From Hypomyces perniciosus (lineage: Eukaryota; Ascomycota; Sordariomycetes; Hypocreales; Hypocreaceae): a stretch of 64,000 nt of DNA. The stretch lies in NCBI GenBank assembly GCA_008477525.1, contig SPDT01000002.1:310001-374000 (forward strand), given 5' to 3'. Shown here one piece after another: positions 12,901-24,100 of this stretch (its first letter is position 1; the number at the start of each line of letters is the position of its first letter). Made by a program: the position numbers and the translations under genes. The notes below the pieces were generated by a model. It made no database searches and was not told the DNA's origin. It was given only the letters and a program-made list of their open reading frames with translations.

Positions 12901-15900
12901 CCTTTATAGGTAATATAGAAAAAGAAAATATACTTTTAAAGGTAGTAGAAATATAGAGTATTAAAGATAACTTAATAAATACTTTAAGTAAATTACTAGC
13001 GCACCTAAAAGGACCTTTTAGTCTTTAAATATTAAAGGTTACCCTAGAACAGTTAATCTCTATAGATAATACTAGCGCGCTAATAGAAACCTTAGGCAAT
13101 ACTTTAGTAAGCGATTTACTTTTTTTTATAGAAAGGGATATAGTGGAAGAATAGCTTTATATATTAAAGGTATATAACCTAATAAAGGAGGATAATCTAT
13201 TAAAGCTAAAAGTAAACTAATATATAAAAGACTTACCTACTTTTATAAAAAAAGAGTAAACCTTTAAGGAAATATTAGCTAATAATCCTTTAAGTGGCAG
13301 AGTAATAGTTAATATTTATAAGAGTTTAAGACTTTAAAGGAAATAACTTATAAAAAAGGCTAATAAATATTTCCTAGTATATAGGACTAAAACGCGCACT
13401 TTAAATACTACTTTTAAAGATAATAAGCCTAGTATATATTTAATAATTACTAGGCTTTTTGTTTAATGCTATATTAATTGCTATTTAATTAATAAAAGCT
13501 AATTAATAATAAATTAAAAAGTATAGAAATAGTATTTACTGTTTTTAATATAATAATAGACTGAAAATCTTTTTTTTAGAAAAGTATAACTTTCAATAAA
13601 CTAACGATTTACTAAAAGGATTTAGTAAAATCGCTAAAAGATTAAAAAGAGTTTATAAAACATTTACTTAAAAATAAGTTTAAGTAAACTATATATAATA
13701 AAATTAACTTTTTATATATAAAAAAAACCTGGTAAAAAATACTATACTTAAAGGCGATAATAAAGCTACTATTAATATATTAGGTTTTTACTTATAAACT
13801 TAATTAAAATAAAAATCTAAAATACTATAAAGTTTATTTTATAGTCTACAGGGATTTATAAAAGCACTTTACTATAGAGAGTATATATACAGCTATATTA
13901 ATAGCGCGTTTTTTCTATATATTTATTACTTTTACAGTAAAATTCAACTTTAAGTTAAAGTAGTATAATATTAAGAATACTTTTCTTAATACTTTAAAGA
14001 ATAAAAACTTAAAACTAGTTATATATAAGCTCTTTAAGGGTTTTAAGCAGCTAAATATTTATTTAAAGCTCGCGAAAGCTTTATATAGCTTAAAGGACTC
14101 GCTAAAGCTATAGTTTAATAAACTATCTTTAACTTTAAAGTAATAAAGGTTAATGTTAAACTCTAAAAAGCCCTATCTCTTTTATAATAAAGCTCAGAAA
14201 ATCTTTATTATATTCTATATAAATAATATCTTAATTATATATTATTATAATAATAAAGCCCTTTATACTAAGCTATTAAATGCTTTAAAAGTAAAGTATA
14301 AACTCTATAATAAAGGAAATGCGCAGTGGTTTTTAAAGATTAAAATTACCTAAAACTATATAGAGTATAAAATAAACCATTCCTATAAAACCTATTTTAA
14401 GAATATTATAAAATAATTTAAGCTTAATAAAGGAATATAGCTTCCTATAATTTTAATACCTATTATAAAGCTCTAGAAAAGTATATTATAAGCTTTAAAA
14501 GTAACTATTAAGATATATTAAAAGAAAGTAAAATTAATGCTTTATATAGCTATTATAATAAAGCCTAATATAGCTTATAGCGCCCCGGCTTTATTATAGT
14601 TTTTAACTAACCTTAGTAAAAAGTACTTTAAAGTAGTTAATTAACTAATCTGCTATTTATATATATAGCGTTTTTTAGCTCTTTAATATAAAAGGAGAAG
14701 AGAAATATAAGTTTTAACTGCTTTAAGCAATATTTCCTTTACTAATAATATAAATATTTAAAGATTATTTTAAAGGTATTTTATTATACTTTTCTTAGGC
14801 TTTATCCTATAGAATATAATATATTAAAGTACTATTAATATATCTATAATAAAAGCTAAATTACTTACCTTTACTTAAATAGTAAAAAAGGCTATAGGTT
14901 TATATTGCTTTTTCTAAAAAATAAAATTTAACTTTAATGCTAATTAAAATATTAATTATAATAATTAACTAATTATATATTTTATAATTAGAAAAAGTAT
15001 ATAAATTAACACTCACTTATATTATATTAATATATAAAATATATAACTTTAATAGGAATATTAAAAAAGATTATTTATAGTTTTTTATTTTTCTATTAAC
15101 CTTATATCTATTAATAGGTTTACTAAAGCTTTATTATAATAGCGCTTTAAATACTTTAAAGTACTATTAAATTTAATAGATATATAGTTATTAAAATAAA
15201 ATATATAAAAATACAGGAAACTAATTAATTTTAGCCTATAGGCCGCTAGCTATAAAGGTATATCCTATTACTGCAATAACTATTCTCTAACAGCTTTCTA
15301 GCCTTTACACGCCTATATATAAAAGGCATTATTATTATTATTGCTACTACTTAAAGCAGCAGCCTTTTTAAAGTAAACTAAATTCTCCTCTTTTAATAAA
15401 TTAAATTAAAAGTGCAATACCTTTTTATATTAAATTACTATTTAATTATATAAACTTATAAATATATAAAGAAAAAAAAATATATTTATTTAATTATCCT
15501 TTTTATTTACAGCTTAAAAAAGCTAATATATAATTAATATAAATATTAAATAATTATAAAGTATATAATTAAATAAAGTAATATAGGTAAATTAAAAAAG
15601 AGTTTATTAAAAGGTATATTAATAATTACTATTAAAGTAAACAGTATATTACTAAAAGTAGGCAATAGAAATATATTAAAAGAAGTCTCTTTTATTAGTA
15701 ATTGCTGACTTTAGATAACCTTTATAAAGAGGGGATAATAATATAGCAGTAAAGGGAGCGGCGGGAGCAGTAAAAGGAGTAGTAGCAGTAGTGATAGGGG
15801 TAGGGGCCAGGATGGCAGCAGTAGGAGGAGGAGCTGATAAAGATAAGGATAAAGCTGCTTTAATAGCGAGGCGTGCTTTATAAATAGCAGCCAAGTATAC

Positions 15901-16522
15901 ATTAAAAGCAGCAATAGCTGCAATATACCTAGACTGGCTAGGACTAGCCAGTGCAGGAGTAGGAGCTGGTGTAAAAGTAGGCGCAGGAGCAGTAATAGGC
16001 ATAGCCGCTTGGCCAGCTAAGCGACTAACGCTTCAATAAGCTACCTTTAAGGGGCGACTATAACTACATTTTATTAATAAAGTATTCTTCTTTTATAGTT
16101 TTACTGTCAGCTAATAAATATATAGCGTAAAAAGAATTAGTTAAAAGTATAATATTTATAGTAGGGGCTATATTACTGTTAATATTATTATTAATATTAA
16201 TAATAATAATATTAATAACTGAAAAAGAAAAGCAAGGAATAAAGGCTAGGGGGGCAGTTAATATACCTATTCTAGCTGTTTAAGACTAATTTACTTATTT
16301 AAAAGCTTTATTATTTAACTTCCTATTATTATAAAATAATAATAGCTATAGTGCTTATATTCCTTTTACCTTTATAATAGAATATCAATACGTGTTTACA
16401 ATAAAGAGCTTTTAACTAAGTAAAAAAGGCTTTAAAAGCGCGGCCAGTTAGTTACAATACTATAAATAAGCTAGAGTAGTAGTTAATAAAGCATTAGGAA
16501 TAGCTTTATTAACTGGGGGGTA
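9925..16522 (+). pseudogene. Copia-1 gag-pol relic
   Basis: Stop-rich coding remnant. At about 11,836-12,060 the plus frame resembles the Copia GAG-pre-integrase zinc-binding region (L-x-HL-x-LG followed by SLEALKALI). The only surviving open piece is 14,153-14,353 (66 codons), the reverse-transcriptase active site reading FYINNILIIY (family: Y-V-DD-IL) followed by the region that normally reads FLGI. RNase H should follow to about 15,400. The last 1.1 kb (15,420-16,522) is a post-pol segment with a GC-richer alanine-coding island, listed separately. It is not functional. Confidence 0.8.
15676..16002 (-). other. RIP-resistant alanine-rich island in the Copia-1 3' region, open antisense
   Basis: This GC-richer stretch in otherwise AT-rich DNA is open on the minus strand for 108 codons (rich in Ala, Pro, Thr, ending LYKGYLKSAI..KRDF). 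On the plus strand it is nearly open and also Ala-rich (GGGAD, then K-rich, then AALIARRAL). The homologous stretch of Copia-2 (32,959-33,292) is also open on both strands. I cannot say which strand, if either, was coding. It survives probably because it is rich in GC dinucleotides, which the mutation process here spares. No function assigned. Confidence 0.35.
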
Positions 16523-16786
16523 TATTGGGTTAAGTAGGCCGGGGCCCTACTGCTTATTAGCGCTAAAGAGCTTTTATCTGCTATATAAGCAGATACAAGC
16601 TGATATATATATTGTATAAGCAATATATTAGACTATGCAGGCGCTTACAGCGCCTGTATACAGCTTCTTTTTCATGTTAGCTATATGTATATATAGCGAG
16701 GCTACTACAGTATATTCTCTTTTATAGAATTAAGCTTCGTTTCCTATCTCTCTATACTCTATATAGCTGTGCCACGCTCTGCTATA
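16523..16786 (+). repeat. Copia-1 3' LTR
   Basis: 264 bp, preceded by an A/G-rich polypurine tract (GGGGGG at 16,515-16,520) and followed by TSD copy GAAAT at 16,787-16,791. It matches the 5' LTR with RIP-type differences. Confidence 0.9.
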
Positions 16787-16791
16787 GAAAT

Positions 16792-18226
16792 TAACTGAGA
16801 ACTGCCTATTATAAATAAAGAAATATATACTAGAATAAAAATATATATAATAGTAGTAATAGTAGCGAGAGAGTGTACTTAATTAAAAGTAATTTAAAGG
16901 TTTAAGCGCTTTAAGTTTTAGCGGTAATACTACTTATTTACTATAGACTTTTTTCTTTTTACTCTTTAATTAAGCTTAACTTCTATTATATCAATATAAG
17001 GTTTTTTTATATTAAATTTATAGTAATACTATTATAGACTAGTTATTTATTAGCTATTATTATATAGTAAAAAAGTAATATTAAAGTATTTACTTTATTA
17101 ATAAAGGACTTTTAAGAATATTAAATTAATACTTTAATAGTATTAATAAACTAATAGGTAATTAGATTATATAATTTATTATTTAAAAAATAATAAAAAT
17201 ATTTTTGAAAGCAGTTAATATAATATAAATTAATATAAAAGGTTTTACTTTTTAATTATATAACATTTATATTTATTATTATAATATTAAAGCAGTTTTT
17301 TTTTTAATTTTATATTTTATTTAATTAAAAGGTTAAAATAATAATAGTATAAAGTAAAGCGTTTATAGTAAATTAATAGTAGCTAATAGTTATATCTATA
17401 CTAAAATATTTATTAAATTAAATTGCTAGTGGCTTTATAGTATTTTACTAGTAAAAGAGTAGTAATTTTAAAGGGAGGGTATTTTAATAAAAATATAATT
17501 AAAATAGTATTAGCTGTAAGCGAAAATAGGTTTACTATATTAAAGTTTTTAGATATTATAAGATTACTGTTATTTTCTGAAACCGGGCTATAAGTGTATG
17601 AGATAGGAAATTATAATAAAGAATTAGCTATAAAAGATTTATAAAGCAGTAATATTTATTGTAAAAGGAAAAAGAGAATTTATAATAGTAAGTTAAATTA
17701 AAAAAAAATTGCTATTATATAATAAATTAGCTGGTAATAGAAAGTAAAAGGAAAGAATATTTATAGAGAAAACGGCTATATAAAGGGAAAAGGCGAAAAA
17801 GAAAGAGAAATAAAGAGAAAGAAAAAAAAGGAAAAGAGAAAAGTAAATAGGAATTAAAGTTATAAGTGAAAAGAAAAGTAAGGCAAAAATATATATAATA
17901 CATTTATATATAATAGTGAATTAAAAGAAGAAAAATAAAGTAAATTATTTATATATTAATAGTGAAAGGTTATTTTATTATATAGGATTTCTTTATTACC
18001 CTTTAAGTTTAATTATATAAAAGTATACTTTTAAATTATAAAGTTAGAAATTCTTTAGGCTATTAAATATATATTAAAATGTTTAAGTTTAAAGCTTAAA
18101 GAAGTATTTATATAAAAAATAGTTACTGCTTAGTATAGTAATAAAGTATTAAAAGCTAGAAAGGAGCTAGTTAAATATAAGGCCCTCGCTAGCATTAAGG
18201 TTAATACTATAAAAGGGGGGGCAGCC
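16792..18226 (+). pseudogene. X post-pol segment
   Basis: This is the continuation of X after Copia-1. It lies downstream of the X chromodomain and ends at the X 3' LTR, so with 9,470-9,655 about 1.6 kb separates the end of pol from the LTR. Most of it is featureless AT-rich DNA with a purine-rich patch at about 17,730-17,880. From about 18,025 to 18,231 one plus frame is open apart from stops that could be former Gln codons, and codes for a Lys- and Leu-rich, apparently helical tail running into the LTR. I do not recognise it. A polypurine tract lies at 18,211-18,221. Confidence 0.45.
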
Positions 18227-18280
18227 TATTAAAAGACTAGAAGCTTTAAGGCTTTTATAATATTATATAGGCTAGAATAT
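18227..18280 (+). repeat. X 3' LTR, left part (interrupted by R3)
   Basis: The first 54 bp of the X LTR (RIP-altered TGTTAAGAG start), ending in ATAT, the target site duplicated when R3 inserted. The remainder is 25 kb away at 43,347-43,558. The parts sum to exactly one 262-bp LTR. Confidence 0.85.
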
Positions 18281-18687
18281 TTTGTTGAGGGGGAATTGGC
18301 ACTCCAAAATACATATATAATATACATATATACCTATATACAATAACTGATATCGAGCGCAGGAACCGCGCTCCTAAAAGAACCACAAAGCGGCGATTAA
18401 GTAATATAGGGACTAAAAGATACTGCAGATCATTTAATTATAATGCCAGCAGCTAAAAGCAACTAATAGTTACTTTTATACGCCTTAGCGGCTATATTCT
18501 TATAAGTAGGGTTATATATTAAAAGGGGAAAAAGGTTACTCTTTATTAAACTAGGTCTATCTATATATCTTTATACTCCTATACTTTCTTAATCTAGTAG
18601 CTGCTTAAATTAATAGTTAACTTTTTTTAGGTAAATTAAAAGAAAAAAAACGCAGGTGCGTTAAGTATATTAGTTACCCTTAATAAA
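18281..18687 (-). repeat. R3 3' LTR
   Basis: 407 bp, aligned from end to end with 42,940-43,346 and, in reverse orientation, with the better preserved solo copy 27,274-27,680. All three are 407 bp and have TTT...AAA ends rather than just TG...CA. Confidence 0.85.
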
Positions 18688-20945
18688 ACCCTCCCTATAA
18701 GCATTTGCGAATAAAAGTAGCAAATCTTAATAAAATGCTTTTCCTATTAAATCCTTTTAATACTAGTATAGTAATATTTAAGAAAAATATAAATAATATG
18801 GGAAAGTAGTGGAAAGAGTATTATTAAAAGAAAAAGGGAAAGAAAATTAAAAGTAGAACTATTGCTATTTATATTACTAATTCTTATCTAATCTATATTA
18901 AATTATTCCCCTTTTATTAGAATTATTATAATTAAATAGTCCCCTTTTATTAATCTTTTTATTGCCGGGTATTTTAAGCTGCTATCTGTTTATTTTATAT
19001 TAGTTATTTTATTATTTATATAAATGTATAGACTTATTCTCAGATATTATTTTAAGCCGATTTATCTATTAGCCTAGGTAATATTAGGCTATAGTATATA
19101 TTTAAGGCTATAATTTATTAAATTTAGGAATATTAAGGTATAGTTTTCCCTATTAATGCTGTAAAGGCTACTATTATAGCTTACCCTCTTTTACTTAGTT
19201 TTAAAAGAGCTTTTTTATTATCCTTAATTGCTTACTAGTTAAGTTTAGTAATAACTTTAAAACTTTTTTATTTTTTAAATCTTAATTGTCTTTTAATATA
19301 TTAAAAGAGCTATTATTTTCTTTAAAGGAAATTGACTTTATATTTAAGGTTTTAATATTATTAGCGATAGCTATTATAGTTAGCGGGGGTCTTATAGGTT
19401 ATAGCGTTACCGAGAAATACATTAACCTACTCTTAATTGCTGGTCCTGCTACTGTTTTTATAAAAGACGCTGCTTATATTACTAGGCTAGTAGTATTGTT
19501 TTATTTTTTCGCTATTAATACTGTTTATAAAGCAGGGGAAAATACTTTTCTTTTCCTTTACTGTAACTGGCTTAGCTGTATAGCTAAAGGTGCAGGTATT
19601 ATTAGTATAGGAAGTTGCATTTTAAGTGCTGGCTGCTATTATTAAAATTTTCTTTAGATACTTAAAGGTAGGAAAGCAATTAATTATTAAAAAAGACTAT
19701 TATTATAATAAATTAACCTATTCTCCTTTATAAAGTTATTTACTAGTACTTTTAGGTCAGCTAAATATTAACTATTAATTTTTATTATATTCTTTTTATA
19801 AGTTATTCCGGGAGGAGCCTATTAGCTTTAATTTAATTCAATTAAATAGTATTTAATTAAAAAAGGTAAGATATTTTTAATATTTATTTTAAAATTTATA
19901 ATAGTAAGTTTATTTACTGCTAAGGATTAGTGCGAAACTTAAATTATATTTATATAGCTTTTAGTTAAGTATTTAAGGTATAAGTATTAGCATTAATCCT
20001 AGAGTAGAAGTTTAAATCCTTTTAGGTTAATTATTTTATGCTTTTTAAAGCTAAAAGAGATAAAGATCCCGCTTAAAGGTCTTACTAGTTAACTTAATTT
20101 AACGCTAATAAATCTATAAAGCGTTTACTGGATTTAAAATAGGCTTAAATAGCTATATTTATTAATTTTAAGTTATTTTATATATAGGACTATATAAAAG
20201 CTGAATAAATAGGGAAATCCAGCTTTCTTAACTATATAGGCCTATAAATTAAGGAACTGCTGCGCTTAGTGTTTATAGTTATATCTATAAAAGTTAAAAT
20301 AGTAGAGGTACTTATATTTATTAAAAATATAAGTATATTAATATTTAAGGAAATAAATTAACCTTATAAGAATTTATTATCTTTTAGTAAAGTATAAGAA
20401 ATTCTATAGTTTATTAGGAATACTAAAAGCTTAAAGTATTATTTAATTAAAAGTAGGGGTACCCTTAAAAGTATCTATAAATACTATAATCTCGGCTTAG
20501 GCTGCTTTAATAGTTACTAATCCTTTTACTACTATATAAAATATTGCCTTTAAAGTAAAGTTTAATATTTATCTTTTATAGGAAATGTTACATAAAAAGT
20601 TATAGATATCTTTAATATAAAAGCACTATTTATTTACTTTAACGTTAAGTATTAGTATAAAATTCTTATAATAAGTATAGTTTAAGGTAATTATTATTTT
20701 AACTAGTAGTTATAAATAGCTGGTAGTATATTAGTTAAATTAACGGTAGATTTATAATAGTTAATAGCTATATTAACTTATAATAAAACTAATAGTAAAG
20801 TTTTATTTATTTAATATAAAGAAGTTCTTAGCGTAGCTTAAAAATACTTAGCTAATATAATAAAGGAGTAAAATTTTCAGTTTATGTTTTATAGGCCGGA
20901 AAAATAAAGTAAAAGGGTAAAGGTTTTTCTTTAAATAAGGCATTA
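18688..20945 (-). pseudogene. R3 3' interior segment between its LTR and element G
   Basis: AT-rich, RIP-altered sequence that by position is the 3' end of R3, beyond integrase. With 26,371-26,540 and 34,072 to about 35,800 it gives roughly 4 kb of post-integrase sequence. It holds the plus-strand 119-codon frame at 19,286-19,645. Around 20,050-20,900 a plus frame looks more protein-like than average, but I could not match it to a family. Its origin, as an R3 accessory region or another old insertion, is unresolved. Confidence 0.4.
19286..19645 (+). CDS. Unrecognised 119-codon hydrophobic open frame in RIP-degraded DNA
   Basis: An ATG-initiated plus-strand frame of 119 codons with no stop, unusual in surrounding sequence where stops are very dense. 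The translation is hydrophobic: a likely membrane segment at residues 20-37 (FKVLILLAIAIIVSGGL), another around 46-57 and weaker ones later, with four Cys near the C-terminus. Composition includes many Gly, Ala, Val and Ser, less extreme than other frames here. It runs antisense to R3. It may be a chance survivor, part of an antisense transposon frame, or a fragment of an unrecognised inserted gene. I assign no function. Confidence 0.2.
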   Translation: MSFNILKELLFSLKEIDFIFKVLILLAIAIIVSGGLIGYSVTEKYINLLLIAGPATVFIKDAAYITRLVVLFYFFAINTVYKAGENTFLFLYCNWLSCIAKGAGIISIGSCILSAGCYY

Positions 20946-21171
20946 TGTAACGGGTGTAGCCTAACTGGAAAGCACGCAGTTAGGGCACCTCTGTATTGTC
21001 TATCTATAGCTGAAGGAAGGAAGCTCTATACTAGCTATGTATGCGTTATATAGTTGTGCGTATAGGGTTGTGGCCGAGGTGGTTTCCTAATTAGGTAAGC
21101 GGTCTAGTATTGGTCGTATTTCCGGATTCGGCGTAGTCGTGATTCCGGGAGACATGGCCTAGCCTGTGACA
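20946..21171 (-). repeat. G 3' LTR
   Basis: 226 bp, TGTAACGGG...GCCTGTGACA on the plus strand (TGTCAC...GTTACA in element sense). By eye the same as 26,140-26,365. On the minus strand it follows the polypurine tract. Confidence 0.95.
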
Positions 21172-21186
21172 TTACCCCCCCTTCTT
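21172..21186 (-). other. G polypurine tract
   Basis: On the minus strand this reads AAGAAGGGGGGGTAA and directly abuts the 3' LTR. In LTR elements this is the RNase H-resistant primer for plus-strand DNA synthesis. Its end overlaps the pol stop codon (21,185-21,187). W has a similar GGGGTAA tract at its 3' LTR. Confidence 0.8.
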
Positions 21187-24100
21187 ACGGTGGCTCTCTC
21201 CTTGGGCGCCGTTGCTTCGCTGGCGCATAGCTGTTAAGTGGCCCGTCGTTAGATTCGATTGGGCCATATTTAGATATATAGTCGTCGAGGGCTGCTGTGT
21301 CTTCAAGTACGTGTATCGGTTCCCAGGTTGGCTCTATATATCCTTTCCACTGTATTAATGCTTCGCGGAAAGAGCCGCGACCTCGCCGCTTAGTCCTCGC
21401 GCAGAGGACCTCTTCAACTTCCCATTCATCCTCGCCATCCACTCGTATCGGTGGTGGTTGGGGGTCGTCTGAAATCTGGCCCGGAAGGGGGTCATCGGCC
21501 GCTCTTCTTAGCAGGTCAACGTGAAATCGCGGGTATATACCAGTTGGTACGCCCAGTTCCACTACATGAGGGCTAATGACCTTTGTTACTGTATACTTAT
21601 GATGTAGGGCATCAAGCTTCTTGGAAGGCCGGGGAGTATTGTAGTTGCCGAGGTGTAGCCAGACTTTATCTCCCACCTCATATCTCTCAGAGGGGCCTCG
21701 CCGCTGGTTCGCGGAGTCCTCGTAGCGTTGTTGCGTAGCGGCAAGTGCTGCTTGGGCAAAGGCGGTTACTCCTTCTAGTCTCTCAACTATTTCTTTTGCG
21801 GCCTTCTCCTCCGGGTCCTTTAATCCAATAGCTTCGTTTTCTTTCGTATATAGCTGGAGGGGTTCCACATGGTAGCCGTGCTCAAGGAAAAAGGGGCTCA
21901 TTTGGATAGCCGTGTGTTCGCGGTTATTTAAAGCTAGTTGCGCTGCCGGGAGGAGGTCTCCCCAATCGCTCTGGGAGTAGTCTATATATGCTCTAAGGTA
22001 TGCTTGGATCTCTTGGTTGCTCCTCTCTGGTCCGCCGTCAGTCTGTGGGTGATACGCCGTGCTTAGGCGTTGCTGGGTTCCTGCTAGTTTACAGAAAGCT
22101 CTCCAGAAGCGGCTGGTCCAATTAGATCCTCGGTCGCTGACTATAGACCGGGGCATCCCGTGGAACCGATAGTGGCATTGGAGGAACCTCTTTGCACATG
22201 CTTCTGCCTCCATACTCTCCATTACCTCGAGGGTAATATTCTTAGTAAGCCGGTCGATAATAACCCAAAGGTATCGTGCCTGTGTTGGTCCTGTGGGTGG
22301 TAGGTCGACTATGAAGTCCATAGCTAGGTCGCTGCGGATGCGCTGGGGAATAGGTAGTGGTTTGAGGAGTCCTCGCTTATAGCTTCTCCATACCTTTCCT
22401 CTTCCGCATATACTGCAGTTGCGGAGGAATTGTCGGACTGTACTGCTAATTCCTGGCCAAAAAAACCTGCGGGAAATAATAGCTAGGGTTCCGTCACGAC
22501 CTGGGTGGCCCGAGACTGCGGCGTCGTGTTCTGCTTGCACAATGCGAGTGCGCAGCGTTTCGCCTTCTTCTTCGGTTGTAGCCGGTACCCAGATACGGTC
22601 TCGGAACGTTAATCTCTGTTCCTCGTCGATTGTACATTCCGATATCTGTACCTTAAGTTGGAGGTCTGCGGGGAGGGAGCGCTCTTCCTTCCTAACTGCA
22701 GCGTATACCCGTCGATATACCGGGTCCTTCTGAATCGTCAGGTTCCACAGGTCCTGTAGTTCCTCGTTTCCGTCGAATACGCGCATTAAGGGGAGATCAG
22801 TATCGCTGTCCTCGAATCTCCGTATCGCTGGTGCGGCTGGGATAAGTTGTATATAGCGGCTTAGTTCGCGCTCGTCGCCTTCATTGAGTGGAAGGTCTTG
22901 TTCCCTGCGGCTTAACGCGTCGGGAGCGGCTGCCTCGCTGCCTGGCCTATATTGGATTGTAAAATCGAACTGGGAAAGGAACTCTGCCCAGCGCGTCTGT
23001 CGTTCAGAGAGTTTCCTGCGCGTCATGAAGAACTGCAAGTTCTTATGGTCTGAAATGACTGTAAAGGGGTCGCAGCTACGTAGCTCTGCTCTCCACTCTT
23101 CTAGACAGCGAATTACTGCCAGCATTTCCTTGTCGTGGATGGGATAGTTGTATTCGGCGGGGCTTAGCTTCTGTGAGTGGTAAGCTATAGCGTGACGTTC
23201 TCCCTTCTTGTTCTCTTGCAGGAGGACTCCTCCTAGAGCGTATCCTGAACAGTCTGCTTCGACAAAGGTGCGTTTTGTAGGATCCCAAGCTTGTAGTATA
23301 GGGGCTTCGATGAAGAGGCGTTTAAGCTCCTGGAAGGCTGCTTCTTCCATACCTTTCCACTGGAAGGGGGTCCCTTTCTTGGTCAGCCTCACAAGCGGGT
23401 GGGCTATCCGAGAGAACCCGGGGATGAATATCCGGTAGTAATTGGCAAAGCCAAGGAAGCTTCGGACTCCTGTTACTGTCGTAGGTGCCTGCCACTCGCT
23501 AATAGCTCGCTGCTTTTCGGGGTCGCAGGCAATTCCCTTGCCGGCATGTATAATAAACCCAAGGTATTTAATCTCTTTCTGTGCGAACGCGCACTTCCTA
23601 GGATCTAGGTGTAGCCCAGCATCAGCGAGGGCGCGTAAAACTCGCCGGACCTTCTTCATATGGTCCTTTCGTGACCCGTCGGTATAGATCAGGATATCGT
23701 CGAGGTATGCGGACGCGAAGTCGTCCAAAAAGGGGCGTAGTACCTGGTTGATATACCGTTGGAACGCTGCTGGTGCGCCGGTAAGTCCGAATGGAACTAC
23801 CCGCCACTCATATAGGCCATAGCGTGTACGGAATGCAGTCTTGTGTTCTTCTCCTTTCGCGACCCTGATTTTATGGAACGCAGCTACTATATCTAGCTTC
23901 GTGAACCACTTCGCTTTCGTTAAGCTGTTAAGGGTTTCAGAAAAAAGGGGGAGGGGGTAGCGATCTCGCTGCGTTATTGCGTTTAAGGCGCGGTAGTCTA
24001 CGCAGAAGCGAATTCCTCCTCCAGGTTTCCGAACAAAGAGGACAGGGGCTGCGGCGGCTGAGCTGCTAGCTCGAATGAATCCCTTATCGAGTAAGTCGAG

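Larger units (their letters stand above)
9661..16786 (+). mobile_element. Copia-1: RIP-degraded Copia-type retrotransposon inserted in X
   Basis: LTRs of 264 bp lie at 9,661-9,924 and 16,523-16,786, flanked by a perfect 5-bp TSD, GAAAT (9,656-9,660 and 16,787-16,791). Total length is 7,126 bp. Domain order integrase (about 11,840-12,060) before reverse transcriptase (14,153-14,353) is the Copia order, the reverse of Ty3-type. The polypurine tract is near 16,515-16,522. After the 5' LTR comes GTTATAAGCC, a plausible internal (half-tRNA) primer site for initiator tRNA-Met. Copia-2 matches it along its length. Confidence 0.9.

Noticed and set aside
14153..14353. A 66-codon frame that could be listed as a gene
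   Set aside because: It is the decayed Copia-1 reverse-transcriptase site (NN in place of DD), part of the pseudogene.
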